A DNA stretch of 64,000 nt from Ferrimonas lipolytica (lineage in GTDB: Bacteria > Pseudomonadota > Gammaproteobacteria > Enterobacterales > Shewanellaceae): contig NZ_CP051180.1 in assembly GCF_012295575.1 (NCBI RefSeq), positions 310,001 to 374,000 of the forward strand, written 5' to 3'. The position numbers and the translations under genes are program-made. Under the pieces are notes generated by a model, which was given only the letters and a program-made list of their open reading frames with translations, had not been told where the DNA came from and did not search any database. Position 1 is the stretch's first letter. Each line of letters starts with the position of its first letter. This document shows, in pieces, positions 52,681 through 63,159 of this stretch.

Positions 52681-53895
52681 ATGACTGTTGTAGAATCTAT
52701 CTCCCTAATGCTGGGATTGCTGTATGCCGCTAGTTTGCTCTATTTCAGCGGCAAGAAATGGGGAGCGGGGTTAACCGTCGCCTTAACTGGTGCAGCTGTG
52801 GTTGCGGCCAGTGCATGGCCGTTATTGGTTGGGGCTGCTGTAGCGATAGCGGTGTTGGTAGGAATGAAACGTTGGCAGCCGCAATTGGCTCAAGGTGAGG
52901 GCAGAGAGAACCAGATCCGCGAACTGGTGCATCATTTTTTCTCATTGTCGATATTGATAGTGGGTATGCAATATGTGCTCTATCACGCGCTACTGCTGAA
53001 TGATATGGGCGGCTCGCTTATCCGTCCTGATGTGGTCGATGCGTTTTTGCCGATTGCCGGTGGTATTGGGATCCGTTCCATTTTGACCATCAACGTATGG
53101 GATAGCCACCATCCGGCAGCAGCGGTGATGCTGTTGACCGTAGTTGTTAGCGCCATTGTATGTAAACGCGCATTTTGTGGTTGGGCCTGCCCACTAAGCC
53201 TAGCTGGCACCTATCTGTATAAGCTCCGCAAGCGCTTTATTGCTGGTGATGCGGTACCACCTAAGTGGTTAGATTGGCCGCTGCGTATGCTCAAATACTT
53301 ACTGTTAATTGCGCTGGTTTATATTGTCTTCGGCATGCCTGCAGAGTCGTTGCCTTATTACTTGAACGGTAACTACCATAAAGTAGCTGATGTGAAGATG
53401 GGGATGTTCTTCCTTAATCCAAGCCTGATTGCAGCCATTATTATTGGAATTATTTTGGTGATGGCAGCATGGCAGCAACATGCATTTTGCCGCTACCTAT
53501 GTCCATATGGTGCTGGGTTGGGGTTGGTAAGTTTCCTAAGCCCATTGAAGATCCGCCGTGACAGTAAAAGTTGCTTGATTGAGTCTCGCGGCATGAAGTG
53601 CGACAAGTGCAGCCGCGCTTGCCCTGCTCGAATTCAAGTGCACCAACAGATCTCGATTCGCAGTGACGAATGCCAAGCGTGTATGCGTTGTGTTTCGGCC
53701 TGCCCTAAATCTGCGGCTCTGGGCTTCAGTACGCGCAACAATTGGCGTGTATCGGCTCGGGGTATTGCCATCATTATGTTGGTGGTGATGTTCGGCATCC
53801 CATTGGCAGCTTACGCTGGCGGCTACTGGCACAGTGATGTAACCGATGCTATTCGATTGCAGTTAATCCCTTACCTCAACAGCATTGGCCACTGA
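52681..53895 (+). CDS. NapH/YccM-like polyferredoxin membrane protein
   Basis: 404 residues with about 8 membrane helices, two cytoplasmic C-X3-C-P loops typical of NapH (RAFCGWACPLS and HAFCRYLCPYG), and two C-terminal [4Fe-4S] motifs (CDKCSRACP and CQACMRCVSACP). Proteins of this type pass electrons between the quinol pool and cytochromes or reductases. A CymA-like quinol-oxidising cytochrome is encoded 400 bp downstream on the other strand, but they are not one operon. Partner not known. Confidence 0.88.
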   Translation: MTVVESISLMLGLLYAASLLYFSGKKWGAGLTVALTGAAVVAASAWPLLVGAAVAIAVLVGMKRWQPQLAQGEGRENQIRELVHHFFSLSILIVGMQYVLYHALLLNDMGGSLIRPDVVDAFLPIAGGIGIRSILTINVWDSHHPAAAVMLLTVVVSAIVCKRAFCGWACPLSLAGTYLYKLRKRFIAGDAVPPKWLDWPLRMLKYLLLIALVYIVFGMPAESLPYYLNGNYHKVADVKMGMFFLNPSLIAAIIIGIILVMAAWQQHAFCRYLCPYGAGLGLVSFLSPLKIRRDSKSCLIESRGMKCDKCSRACPARIQVHQQISIRSDECQACMRCVSACPKSAALGFSTRNNWRVSARGIAIIMLVVMFGIPLAAYAGGYWHSDVTDAIRLQLIPYLNSIGH

Positions 53896-53913
53896 GCTAA
53901 ATAACCACGATAT

Positions 53914-53950
53914 AAAGGCGGTATGCAGTAGTTGCTACCGCCTTTTTAAT
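53914..53950 (+). terminator. Terminator after NapH-like gene
   Basis: AAAGGCGGTA ... TACCGCCTTTTTAAT stem and T-run, 19 bp after the stop. Repeat copy D starts at the next base. Confidence 0.88.
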
Positions 53951-54236
53951 GGTTCTGTCGTAGTTAGCTGTTGAAGTTTATCTTCAGCCTTCGGCTTCAC
54001 CGATTTCGGTGCTTTTGGTGGGTATGTCGCAGTGGCGACGGCACATTCTTTTATGCATTAGGGAGGAGCTCCGCTCCCTTTGGAATGCCCCTTGCTTTAG
54101 GTCGCAGTCCAAAGCGCTTCGCTGGACTGCTCCAATGCGACAGAAGATCAACGGCGGCAGTGCTTTCCCCTTGTATCAACACTCGCCTAGCCGGTGCTTT
54201 AACAGTATTGGCACCACAACTTGTTGCTACACAGAC
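53951..54236 (+). mobile_element. Dispersed MITE-like repeat, copy D (diverged)
   Basis: 286 bp, same family as copies A-C, but with more decayed ends: left GGTTCTGTCGTAGTTAGCTG, right end reverse complement GTCTGTGTAGCAACAAGTTG. Interior blocks are conserved: GGTATGTCGCAGTGGCGACG, TGCATTAGG, and the CAGTCCA/TGGACTG hairpin. Located between the terminators of the NapH-like gene and the cymA-like gene. Confidence 0.8.
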
Positions 54237-54239
54237 ATA

Positions 54240-54270
54240 AAAAAACCCGCACAAGGCGGGCTTTTTCAAT
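54240..54270 (-). terminator. Terminator of cymA-like gene
   Basis: Minus strand AAAAAGCCCGC ... GCGGGTTTTTT, about 40 bp after the cytochrome stop. Confidence 0.88.
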
Positions 54271-54307
54271 CGGTTGTGTTTGCCGAAGCAATACTCAGTA
54301 TCAGCGA

Positions 54308-54868
54308 TTAACGCTTGTATACGTGAGCTACACCTTTGTGACAATCAACACAGGTCTTACGCTTGTCTTCAGCTTTTTCGAAGTTCTTAGCGTGCATACG
54401 CTTAGCCATCTTCTTCATGTCTTCAGGCTGATCTTCGTAGATGCGAGTGTGACAGTGCTGACAGTTAGCAGAATCGGTATCTTTGAAGTACTTCATTGCT
54501 TTCTTAGCTTGCTCAGCGCGGTTCTCGTCCAACCATTCTTGGGTGTTGAAACCGTCGATGGTCAAGTAACCGTACAGATCTTTAGATACGATGATCTTTT
54601 TCACTAAGTAATCAACTGGTCCGTGTGGCAAGTGACAGTCTTGACACTGAACAGTGATGCCAGATTTGCCGCCGCCGTGCGCAGATGCCATAACTTCATC
54701 ACGCAGCGAGTGGTTGCTGTGACAAGTCATACAGAATGCATCGGTACTGGTTGCATGCAGGGTTTGTTGGGTAGTGAAATAGCCTGCAACACCGATAACG
54801 ATGCCGATGGCGATTAAGGCGAAAATTGAGAATTTTGCGCTTGGTTTAAACAGGGCACGCCAGTTCAT
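54308..54868 (-). CDS. cymA: CymA-like NapC/NirT family tetraheme cytochrome c
   Basis: 186 residues: short cytoplasmic N-terminus, one membrane anchor (FALIAIGIVIGVAGYF) and a periplasmic domain with four CXXCH heme sites (CMTCH, CQDCH, CQHCH, CVDCH). Length and heme layout match Shewanella CymA, the menaquinol dehydrogenase that feeds periplasmic reductases and metal-reducing porin-cytochrome systems. SD GGAG precedes the ATG. It is monocistronic with its own terminator. NapC or NrfH are alternatives; the stand-alone context favours CymA. Confidence 0.88.
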   Translation of the reverse strand: MNWRALFKPSAKFSIFALIAIGIVIGVAGYFTTQQTLHATSTDAFCMTCHSNHSLRDEVMASAHGGGKSGITVQCQDCHLPHGPVDYLVKKIIVSKDLYGYLTIDGFNTQEWLDENRAEQAKKAMKYFKDTDSANCQHCHTRIYEDQPEDMKKMAKRMHAKNFEKAEDKRKTCVDCHKGVAHVYKR

Positions 54869-55079
54869 TACAGTTCTCCACGAATAGAAATATTTAATTA
54901 ATGCGTAATCTTCACATCTTAGGTGGGTAATTGTAAGCGTAATTCGACTGGGAGTTAGGTTTTTGATGGCAAAACTAGACCTGAATCAAAGTTAACATCA
55001 GCTTGAATTCAATCGAATTTAAATGAAACTAATGGAAATCAAAAGCTACCTATAAGTGGGTACTTAAAATGGGCATTGT

Positions 55080-55103
55080 AAAGTGTGCATTAATACACAC
55101 TTT
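55080..55103. promoter_or_regulatory. CRP-like 24-bp inverted repeat upstream of cymA
   Basis: AAAGTGTGCATT/AATACACACTTT, arms matching at 11 of 12 positions. The core TGTGC-N6-ACACA resembles a CRP site. It lies ~212 bp upstream of the cymA-like start, so it would need a distal promoter. The region 54869-55253 otherwise has no gene. Confidence 0.4.
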
Positions 55104-55189
55104 TACAAAAACGGCTGAGAGTTCTTGTCGAAAAGTTTGTTTAATCTGCGTTTTTTAGTTTTGTAACAAACGTCGTTGGTAACAACTAT

Positions 55190-55228
55190 CAAAAGAGTGT
55201 CGACGCCAAAAGTAGAGGGGTCGACACC
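55190..55228 (-). terminator. Probable terminator of frmA-fghA
   Basis: Minus strand GGTGTCGACCC ... GCGTCGACAC stem followed by TCTTTTG, 26 bp after the fghA stop. The T-run is short, so termination may be partial. Confidence 0.6.
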
Positions 55229-55253
55229 TAGATATTGTGTTAAAGGTGTTGTG

Positions 55254-56093
55254 TTAAAGATATTGAGCGTGAAAGCGCAGATGCTGTTCGATAAAGCTAG
55301 CGATAAAATAGTAACTGTGATCATAACCGCGGTGACGATTCAACGTGAGCGGGTAGTTGCTCTGTTGTGCTGCGTTAACCAGCGCTTCAGGCTGCAATTG
55401 TTCTGGTAAGAAGTTGTCCCCTTCGCCTTGGTCTACCAGTGCCGGCGGTTGCACTGAGCCGGAACTTGCTGCCATTAGCAAACAGCTGTCGTACTGCTGC
55501 CAGTGGTTTTTATTGGTGCCTAAATATGCGCTGAACGCTTTCTGGCCCCAAGGTACCTGGCTTGGATTGACGATTGGGCTAAAAGCCGAAACGGAACAGT
55601 ATTGCTGCGGGTTGCGCAGTGCGATCATCAGCGCGCCATGCCCCCCCATTGAATGGCCTGCAATAGCGCGTTTCTGAGTTACCGGGAATTGCGCCTCAAT
55701 TAGCTTAGGTAGCTCATTAACAACGTAATCGTACATGCGGTAATGTTGGTCCCACGGTGCTTCGGTGGCATTGACGTAAAAACCAGCCCCTTGGCCAAGA
55801 TCGTAACCGTCATTATCTGCGACGTTATCGCCACGAGGGCTGGTATCGGGAGCGACAATGGCGATTCCTAATTCAGCGGCAATACGATGCGCCCCAGCTT
55901 TTTGCATAAAGTTTTCATCGGTGCAGGTAAGTCCCGATAGCCAATACAGCACCGGCACAGGTTGAGTCTGTGCTTGTGGAGGCAAATAGATCGCGAAGCG
56001 CATAGCGCAACCAAGGGCTTGGCTCTGGTGTTGGTATTGTTTGTGCCAGCCGCCGAAACTCTTAGTGGCGCTAACGTTGTCGATATCTTGCAT
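55254..56093 (-). CDS. fghA: FghA, S-formylglutathione hydrolase
   Basis: 279 residues of the esterase D family: [20 protein letters not shown], nucleophile in [15 protein letters not shown], and [15 protein letters not shown] with the catalytic His. It hydrolyses S-formylglutathione to formate and glutathione, the second step of formaldehyde detoxification. Located 61 bp after frmA with a GAGGAG ribosome site, hence one operon. Confidence 0.96.
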   Translation of the reverse strand: MQDIDNVSATKSFGGWHKQYQHQSQALGCAMRFAIYLPPQAQTQPVPVLYWLSGLTCTDENFMQKAGAHRIAAELGIAIVAPDTSPRGDNVADNDGYDLGQGAGFYVNATEAPWDQHYRMYDYVVNELPKLIEAQFPVTQKRAIAGHSMGGHGALMIALRNPQQYCSVSAFSPIVNPSQVPWGQKAFSAYLGTNKNHWQQYDSCLLMAASSGSVQPPALVDQGEGDNFLPEQLQPEALVNAAQQSNYPLTLNRHRGYDHSYYFIASFIEQHLRFHAQYL

Positions 56094-56154
56094 TGGTCAC
56101 TCCTCAAATAAACCTAAAAGCGCAGCCCAGTAAGAGCTGCGCTAACCGCTAAGG

Positions 56155-57288
<1,134 letters not shown>

Positions 57289-57437
57289 CTATTCCTCGAC
57301 TGATGAGCAACGGCGCTGCCGTTGCGATATGGCGCCCATTATATTGCCTTTCATTAAAGTGATAATTGGCTCTTTTGGTAAATTACTTTTACTGTGTGGT
57401 AATAATAATTGCAGCTATAGCTAACTAGAGAAGATAG

Positions 57438-58310
57438 ATGTTTATTTGGGATGGGATCAGCGAATTTATAGCGGTAGTGGAAACAGGGAGTTTTACCGCC
57501 GCTGGTAAACGGCTTGGTATCTCCACTGCGCAAGTCAGCCGGCAGATTAATAGTTTGGAAACTCGGCTGGCGCTGAAGCTGTTTTACCGCACTACCCGAC
57601 GAGTAACGGTAACTGAAACCGGCCAGCTCTATTATCAACAGTGTAAACCGTTAATCGAGGGGCTAGAGGAAGCTGAGTTGGTGATCAGTAACCTGCAGGC
57701 GACACCCCGGGGTAAGTTGAAACTAACGGCGCCGGTTACTTATGGTGAGCGCGCTATTGCGCCGGCTATCAATCGATTCTGTCTGCAATATCCTGAGCTG
57801 GAAGTTGAGTTGCAACTGTCTAACCGCAAGCTTGATTTGGTGGATGAAAACTTTGATTTAGCTATCCGCCTGGGGCAGCTAGCAGATTCGTCGATGATGG
57901 CCAAAAAACTCCATTCTCGACGACAATATGTATGCGCCGCGCCAACTTATCTGAACGCTAAAGGGGCACCACATAGCCTGTCTGAGTTAGGGCAGCACAA
58001 CTGTTTAGTTGGCAGCGTAAGTCACTGGCGTTTTGCCCAAACGGGTAAGATGCGCACCATTAAGGTAAAGGGATCACTGCAATGCAACAGCGGTAAAGCA
58101 CTATTGGATGCGGCCTTATTGGGAATAGGCATAGTGCAACTCCCTGATTACTACGTGGCTGAACACCTTAAGCAGGGCACCTTGGTTGAGGTGTTACGGC
58201 CATTTCGGCAAGAGGATGATGGGATCTGGGCGGTATACCCACACAACCGCCATCTATCGCCGAAAATCCGCTTACTATTGGAGCACCTCGACCACGAACT
58301 AAACCGCTAA
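57438..58310 (+). CDS. LysR family regulator divergent from frmA
   Basis: 290 residues: winged HTH with GSFTAAGKRLGISTAQVSRQ and LETRLALKLFYRTTRRVTVT, then an effector domain beginning TPRGKLKLTAPVTYGERAIA. Divergent orientation and a ~150-bp shared intergenic region make frmA-fghA the likely target, activated by a formaldehyde or glutathione-adduct signal; this is inference. Confidence 0.9.
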   Translation: MFIWDGISEFIAVVETGSFTAAGKRLGISTAQVSRQINSLETRLALKLFYRTTRRVTVTETGQLYYQQCKPLIEGLEEAELVISNLQATPRGKLKLTAPVTYGERAIAPAINRFCLQYPELEVELQLSNRKLDLVDENFDLAIRLGQLADSSMMAKKLHSRRQYVCAAPTYLNAKGAPHSLSELGQHNCLVGSVSHWRFAQTGKMRTIKVKGSLQCNSGKALLDAALLGIGIVQLPDYYVAEHLKQGTLVEVLRPFRQEDDGIWAVYPHNRHLSPKIRLLLEHLDHELNR

Positions 58311-58371
58311 CCGTCTTCGCTAACCGTAGTTGAGGCGAAAATGTTGCTCTTACATATTCCATTAGTGAATT

Positions 58372-58386
58372 AAGAACTCAGTTCTT
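58372..58386. promoter_or_regulatory. Promoter/palindrome upstream of cysD
   Basis: Perfect palindrome AAGAACT-C-AGTTCTT overlapping the upstream edge of a -10-like TATAAG (58386-58391) with a weak -35 (TTAGTG, 58362-58367). It is about 57 bp before the cysD start. A CysB-type or other operator is possible; no published consensus is claimed. Confidence 0.4.
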
Positions 58387-58442
58387 ATAAGCAATAATGC
58401 GTTTATCAACACGCATTGGCGTCTTAAGGATTGAGGTTACAT

Positions 58443-59354
58443 ATGCTGTCATCAGAGCGTCGCACCCATCTACAACGGTTGGAAGCGGAAAGCATCTACA
58501 TCATGCGCGAAGTGGTTGCTGAGTTTGAAAACCCAGTGATGCTTTATTCGGTCGGTAAAGATTCATCGGTGCTGCTACATCTGGCCCGCAAGGCTTTTTA
58601 TCCCGGTAAAATTCCATTCCCGCTGCTTCATGTGGACACCACATGGAAGTTTAAAGAGATGATTGAGTTTCGTGATCGTATGGCCGAGCAACACGGTTTT
58701 GAGCTGCTGGTGCATAAGAACCAGCGCGGAATCGATATGAACATCAGTCCGTTTGAGCACGGCAGTGCTCTGCATACCGACATCATGAAAACCGAAGCGC
58801 TGAAGCAAGCGCTGGATCATTATCAGTTTGACGCCGCTTTTGGCGGTGCTCGTCGTGACGAAGAGAAATCTCGTGCTAAAGAACGGGTGTTCTCTTTCCG
58901 TGATAAACAACATCGCTGGGATCCTAAAAATCAGCGGCCCGAGCTGTGGCAGTTGTTTAACGGCCGTACCCACCCTGGTGAAAGTATTCGCGTATTCCCT
59001 TTGTCGAACTGGACCGAGCTGGATATCTGGCAATACATCTATCAAGAAAATATTGAAATTCCAGAGCTTTACCTCGCTAAACTACGGCCGGTAGTAGAGC
59101 GCGATGGCACTTTAATCATGGTCGATGACCACCGAATGCCGCTTGATGATGGCGAGATTGCGACCGAGCAGATGGTGCGTTTTCGTACTTTGGGCTGTTA
59201 TCCACTTACCGGCGCGGTGGAATCTACCGCCACCACCTTGCCTGAGGTGATCCAAGAGATGCTATTAACCAAAACCTCAGAGCGGCAAGGGCGCGTTATC
59301 GATCACGATGGTGCGGGATCGATGGAGAAGAAGAAGGTCGAGGGATACTTCTAA
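58443..59354 (+). CDS. cysD: CysD, sulfate adenylyltransferase subunit 2
   Basis: 303 residues from ATG 58443 with GAGGT six bases upstream; the frame includes an earlier TTG that is part of the SD. PP-loop motif [20 protein letters not shown], then [15 protein letters not shown] and the C-terminal [10 protein letters not shown]. With CysN it forms adenosine 5'-phosphosulfate from sulfate and ATP. Its TAA overlaps the cysN ATG by one base. Confidence 0.97.
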   Translation: MLSSERRTHLQRLEAESIYIMREVVAEFENPVMLYSVGKDSSVLLHLARKAFYPGKIPFPLLHVDTTWKFKEMIEFRDRMAEQHGFELLVHKNQRGIDMNISPFEHGSALHTDIMKTEALKQALDHYQFDAAFGGARRDEEKSRAKERVFSFRDKQHRWDPKNQRPELWQLFNGRTHPGESIRVFPLSNWTELDIWQYIYQENIEIPELYLAKLRPVVERDGTLIMVDDHRMPLDDGEIATEQMVRFRTLGCYPLTGAVESTATTLPEVIQEMLLTKTSERQGRVIDHDGAGSMEKKKVEGYF

Positions 59355-60787
59355 TGAATCAACAAAACGACTTATTGGCCACCGATATTCTCGGTTACCT
59401 GCAACAACATGAAGACAAACAACTGCTGCGTTTCATTACCTGCGGCAGTGTTGATGACGGTAAAAGCACCTTGATTGGCCGGTTGCTGCATGACTCTAAG
59501 ATGATCTTTGAGGACCAACTCGCTTCAATTGAAGCGGACAGTAAAAAGGTGGGGACTCAAGGAGAGGCGATCGACTTAGCATTGCTGGTTGATGGGCTGC
59601 AATCGGAGCGAGAGCAGGGCATTACCATCGACGTAGCCTATCGCTATTTTGCTACCGATAAACGCAAGTTCATTATCGCTGATACCCCTGGGCATGAGCA
59701 GTACACCCGCAACATGGTAACCGGTGCATCCACTGCTGATCTGGCCATTATCTTGGTTGATGCCCGTGCGGGGATGCAGGTGCAAACCCGCCGCCACTCC
59801 TACTTGGTATCGATGCTGGGGATCAAACAGGTGGTGGTGGCCATCAATAAGATGGATCTAGTTGAACACAGCCAAGTGCGGTTTGAACAGATTAAAAAGG
59901 AATATCAGCAACTGGCTGTGGAGCTAGGGTTGGATGCAGTGCAGTACATTCCGATGTCGGCACTCAATGGTGATAACGTGGTTGAGCCGTCAGCAGCTAT
60001 GCCTTGGTATCAAGGGCCGGTGTTGCTGCCTTACTTGGAAACTGTCTCCCTCAGTGAAGCGCAATTGACTGAACAGCTGCGTTTTCCTGTCCAGCTGGTG
60101 AGCCGTCCTAATTCCGATTTTAGAGGCTACGCTGGCACCATCAGCGCAGGTCAAATCGCGGTTGGGCAACAGGTTCAGGTACAGCCATCTGGTAAGCAAA
60201 GTACCGTAGCCCGTATTGTTACCTTTGACGGTGATAGGCCTCAAGCACAAGCCGGCGATGCGGTAACGCTGACCTTAGCTGATGAAATTGATATTAGTCG
60301 CGGTGAGCTGTTGGTTACCCCAGAGCAACCTGCACAGCAGGCGCAAGTAGCTGAAGGAACCGTGGTGTGGATGGCGGATGAGCCGCTGCGTATTGGCCAC
60401 GAATATGGCATTAAGCTGGCAACTCAAACCGGTGCGGTGTGGGTTGAGCAGGTGCTTGATCAAACCGATGTGAATACCCTCGAGCGGAAGCAGGCTGAGG
60501 GGTTAGCGTTAAACGAGATTGGTCAAGTTAAGCTTAAATTTGGCAAAACCATGTTGCTGGATGATTATCGTGCGCATAACCACACTGGCAGCTTTATTGT
60601 GGTGGATAAGTTTACCAACTCTACTGTCGCAGCTGGGATGATAACCAAAGCGGTTGCAGCACCAGTGCAAGCCCCATCAGCGCAGTTTAGCGAGTTCGAA
60701 ATTGAGTTAAACGCCTTGGTTCGTAAGCACTTCCCACATTGGGGTGCGGCTGATCTTGGTGCACTGATTAAGTCTGGCTCTAAATAA
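59354..60787 (+). CDS. cysN: CysN, sulfate adenylyltransferase subunit 1 (GTPase)
   Basis: 477 residues, EF-Tu-like GTPase: P-loop GSVDDGKSTLIGRLLHDSK, switch region EQGITIDVAYRYFAT, DTPGHEQYTRNM and NKMDLV, then two beta-barrel domains. GTP hydrolysis drives the adenylyl transfer by CysD. Not fused to CysC, which is encoded separately two genes later. Confidence 0.97.
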   Translation: MNQQNDLLATDILGYLQQHEDKQLLRFITCGSVDDGKSTLIGRLLHDSKMIFEDQLASIEADSKKVGTQGEAIDLALLVDGLQSEREQGITIDVAYRYFATDKRKFIIADTPGHEQYTRNMVTGASTADLAIILVDARAGMQVQTRRHSYLVSMLGIKQVVVAINKMDLVEHSQVRFEQIKKEYQQLAVELGLDAVQYIPMSALNGDNVVEPSAAMPWYQGPVLLPYLETVSLSEAQLTEQLRFPVQLVSRPNSDFRGYAGTISAGQIAVGQQVQVQPSGKQSTVARIVTFDGDRPQAQAGDAVTLTLADEIDISRGELLVTPEQPAQQAQVAEGTVVWMADEPLRIGHEYGIKLATQTGAVWVEQVLDQTDVNTLERKQAEGLALNEIGQVKLKFGKTMLLDDYRAHNHTGSFIVVDKFTNSTVAAGMITKAVAAPVQAPSAQFSEFEIELNALVRKHFPHWGAADLGALIKSGSK

Positions 60788-60790
60788 GCA

Positions 60791-62524
60791 ATGGAACTGA
60801 CACTGGCGCAGTGGGCGGTAATTGCCTGTGCAAATGGGTTAGTAGCCGCGCTGGTGCTTACCAAGATCAGGCCAGAGTTACTGTTTGCTGGGTTAGCGCT
60901 GTTGTTGGCGGCTTCGGGGCTGATTGAACCACAGCGTTTGCCCGAGCTAGCTTCAAATACCGCAGTGATAACGTTGATCCTATTGCTGCTGGTGTCTGCT
61001 GCGCTGGAAAAAACCGGGTTGTTGGCGCGATTAGGGCAGCATCTGTTTCGCCCGAGTTATGGGCAGACACTGATGCGCATTGGTACCAGCACCGTTATTA
61101 GTTCGGCTTTTCTTAATAACACTGCAGTGGTCGCAACCATCGCCGGGGTGATTAATCGGCAGGTTGATCACTTGCCTGCGCGGCTTTTATTGCCGTTGTC
61201 TTATGCGGCGATATTAGGCGGCACGCTAACACTTATCGGTACCTCAACCCATTTGGTGGTTAACTCGGTATTGATGGAGCAGGGGCGACCAACGTTGGCG
61301 TTGCTGGATTTCTTTCCTATCGGTATTGCCGTGGCGGTTGCTGGGCTCGGATTATTATTGGTGATTGCGCGGTATCTGCCAGATCGTAGCGTGGTAACTG
61401 AACAAGAGCAGCCCTACTTTATTGATGCACAATTGTTGGCGACCAGCCCGATGGTTGGGCGTACGGTGCAACAAAATGGCTTGCGGGCGCTTAATGGGCT
61501 TTACCTTGCTGAGATTGTCCGAGCAGGAAAGTTGGTTGCTCCGGTAGCGCCGGATCTAGTGATGCAAGCGGGCGATAAACTGGTGTTTTGTGGCGAGGTC
61601 GATCAACTCGGTGAGTTGGAACGGTTCGAGGGGTTAGAGTTGTTTGCCGGCAGCAATGGTTTGCTCAGCGACAACCTACACGAAGTGCTGTTAAGCCCAA
61701 CCTCAAACATCGTTGGCAAAACCCTTAAACAGGTCGACTTTCGCTCTCGTTTTGACGCGGCCGTGGTAGCAATGCGGCGCCGTGGCGAACGCTTATCGGG
61801 CAAACTTGGGGGGATAGAGCTGCAAGGGGGTGACATCTTAGTGTTGGCGGTGGGTAAACGTTATGTGGCAGAGCGTCGCGTTAACCGCCATTTCTACCAC
61901 GTTGGTGGCACCCAATTACCACGTCCATTAATGCCAATGCAGGAGTGGTTGCTCTATGCGGGTTTTGGTGCGGCGTTGATCGCTAACCTGAGTTTCGGTG
62001 TGTCGCTGTTCTTAGGGTTAGCGCTGTTGCTACTGGCATTGGTTGCCGCTGGTGTACTTAATAGCAATGACATTCGTCAACGCTTTCCGTTTGAATTGTG
62101 GGTCATTATTACCGGCGCACTGGCGTTGGCAGAGGCGTTTCAAAGCACTGGCTTAGCACAGGTAGTTGCCAACAGTTTGCAGGCAGAGCTGAGCGACGCT
62201 GGCGTGCTCACGGCATTTGCAGGCATCTATTTGTTGGCATTAGTGACAACGGAGTTGATGACCAATAACGCGGCAGCAGCACTGGTTCTACCGTTGGCGT
62301 TAGGGTTGGCGGATGCCTTTGGGGTGAGTGCGATGCCATTTATTATGGCGGTAGCCTATGGCGCCAGCGCCAGTTTTATTAGTCCATTTAGTTATCAAAC
62401 TCATTTGATGGTGATGAACTTAGGCAATTATCGCAAACGCGATTATGTCCAGATTGGCGTACCAATGTCGCTGCTCTATAGCGCGATAGTATTGATGTTG
62501 GTACCTAAGGTGTTTCCGTTTTAG
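60791..62524 (+). CDS. SLC13 family permease with two TrkA-C domains (putative sulfate transporter)
   Basis: 577 residues: N-terminal membrane helices (residues ~5-200, including STVISSAFLNNTAVVATIAG and GGTLTLIGTSTHLVVNSVLM), two soluble RCK_C/TrkA_C domains (~215-380), then a second membrane block ending NLGNYRKRDYVQIGVPMSLL. This split arrangement is that of SLC13/SAC1-like anion permeases. Four bp after cysN and ahead of cysC, so sulfate uptake is the probable role; specificity is inferred from context only. Confidence 0.87.
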   Translation: MELTLAQWAVIACANGLVAALVLTKIRPELLFAGLALLLAASGLIEPQRLPELASNTAVITLILLLLVSAALEKTGLLARLGQHLFRPSYGQTLMRIGTSTVISSAFLNNTAVVATIAGVINRQVDHLPARLLLPLSYAAILGGTLTLIGTSTHLVVNSVLMEQGRPTLALLDFFPIGIAVAVAGLGLLLVIARYLPDRSVVTEQEQPYFIDAQLLATSPMVGRTVQQNGLRALNGLYLAEIVRAGKLVAPVAPDLVMQAGDKLVFCGEVDQLGELERFEGLELFAGSNGLLSDNLHEVLLSPTSNIVGKTLKQVDFRSRFDAAVVAMRRRGERLSGKLGGIELQGGDILVLAVGKRYVAERRVNRHFYHVGGTQLPRPLMPMQEWLLYAGFGAALIANLSFGVSLFLGLALLLLALVAAGVLNSNDIRQRFPFELWVIITGALALAEAFQSTGLAQVVANSLQAELSDAGVLTAFAGIYLLALVTTELMTNNAAAALVLPLALGLADAFGVSAMPFIMAVAYGASASFISPFSYQTHLMVMNLGNYRKRDYVQIGVPMSLLYSAIVLMLVPKVFPF

Positions 62525-62568
62525 TGCCTAAGGCATAAACAACAATAGTCAGGGACGATGAGGCGAGA

Positions 62569-63159
62569 ATGAGCAGTAACGTAGTGTGGCATCAACATCA
62601 GGTCGGCCATCAGCAGCGGCAACAACTCAAAGGTCATGGGGCGGCAGTACTGTGGTTTACCGGGCTGTCTGGCTCAGGTAAGTCGACCATCGCCAATGCC
62701 CTTGAGCAGCAGTTGTTGCAACGAAATATCCACAGTTATCTATTGGATGGCGATAACGTTAGGCATGGGCTTAATGGTGATTTGGGCTTTAGTGATGATG
62801 ATCGGGTAGAGAACATTCGTCGAGTTGGTGAGGTATCGAAGCTGTTTGTTGACTCTGGCACCTTAGTTTTGTCGGCATTTATCTCACCGTTTCAAGCGGA
62901 TCGTGACAGTGTCCGCGAGTTATTAGCTCCGGGCCAGTTCATTGAAGTGTTTGTCGACACCCCGCTGGAGGTGTGTGAAGGGCGAGACCCTAAGGGGCTT
63001 TATAAGAAAGCTCGCGCTGGTGAAATTCGCCATTTTACCGGTATCGATTCTGACTACCAGCGACCACAACAGCCTGAGATCCACCTCCATACCGCGCAGC
63101 AATCGGTGCAACAATCGGTAGAGCAGATCCTCGCTTACCTACAGCAGCGTGTGTTATGA
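62569..63159 (+). CDS. cysC: CysC, adenylylsulfate kinase
   Basis: 196 residues with P-loop [58 protein letters not shown], and [20 protein letters not shown]. It phosphorylates APS to PAPS. Stop overlaps the next start (ATGA), indicating translational coupling with the DHH-family gene. Confidence 0.97.
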   Translation: MSSNVVWHQHQVGHQQRQQLKGHGAAVLWFTGLSGSGKSTIANALEQQLLQRNIHSYLLDGDNVRHGLNGDLGFSDDDRVENIRRVGEVSKLFVDSGTLVLSAFISPFQADRDSVRELLAPGQFIEVFVDTPLEVCEGRDPKGLYKKARAGEIRHFTGIDSDYQRPQQPEIHLHTAQQSVQQSVEQILAYLQQRVL

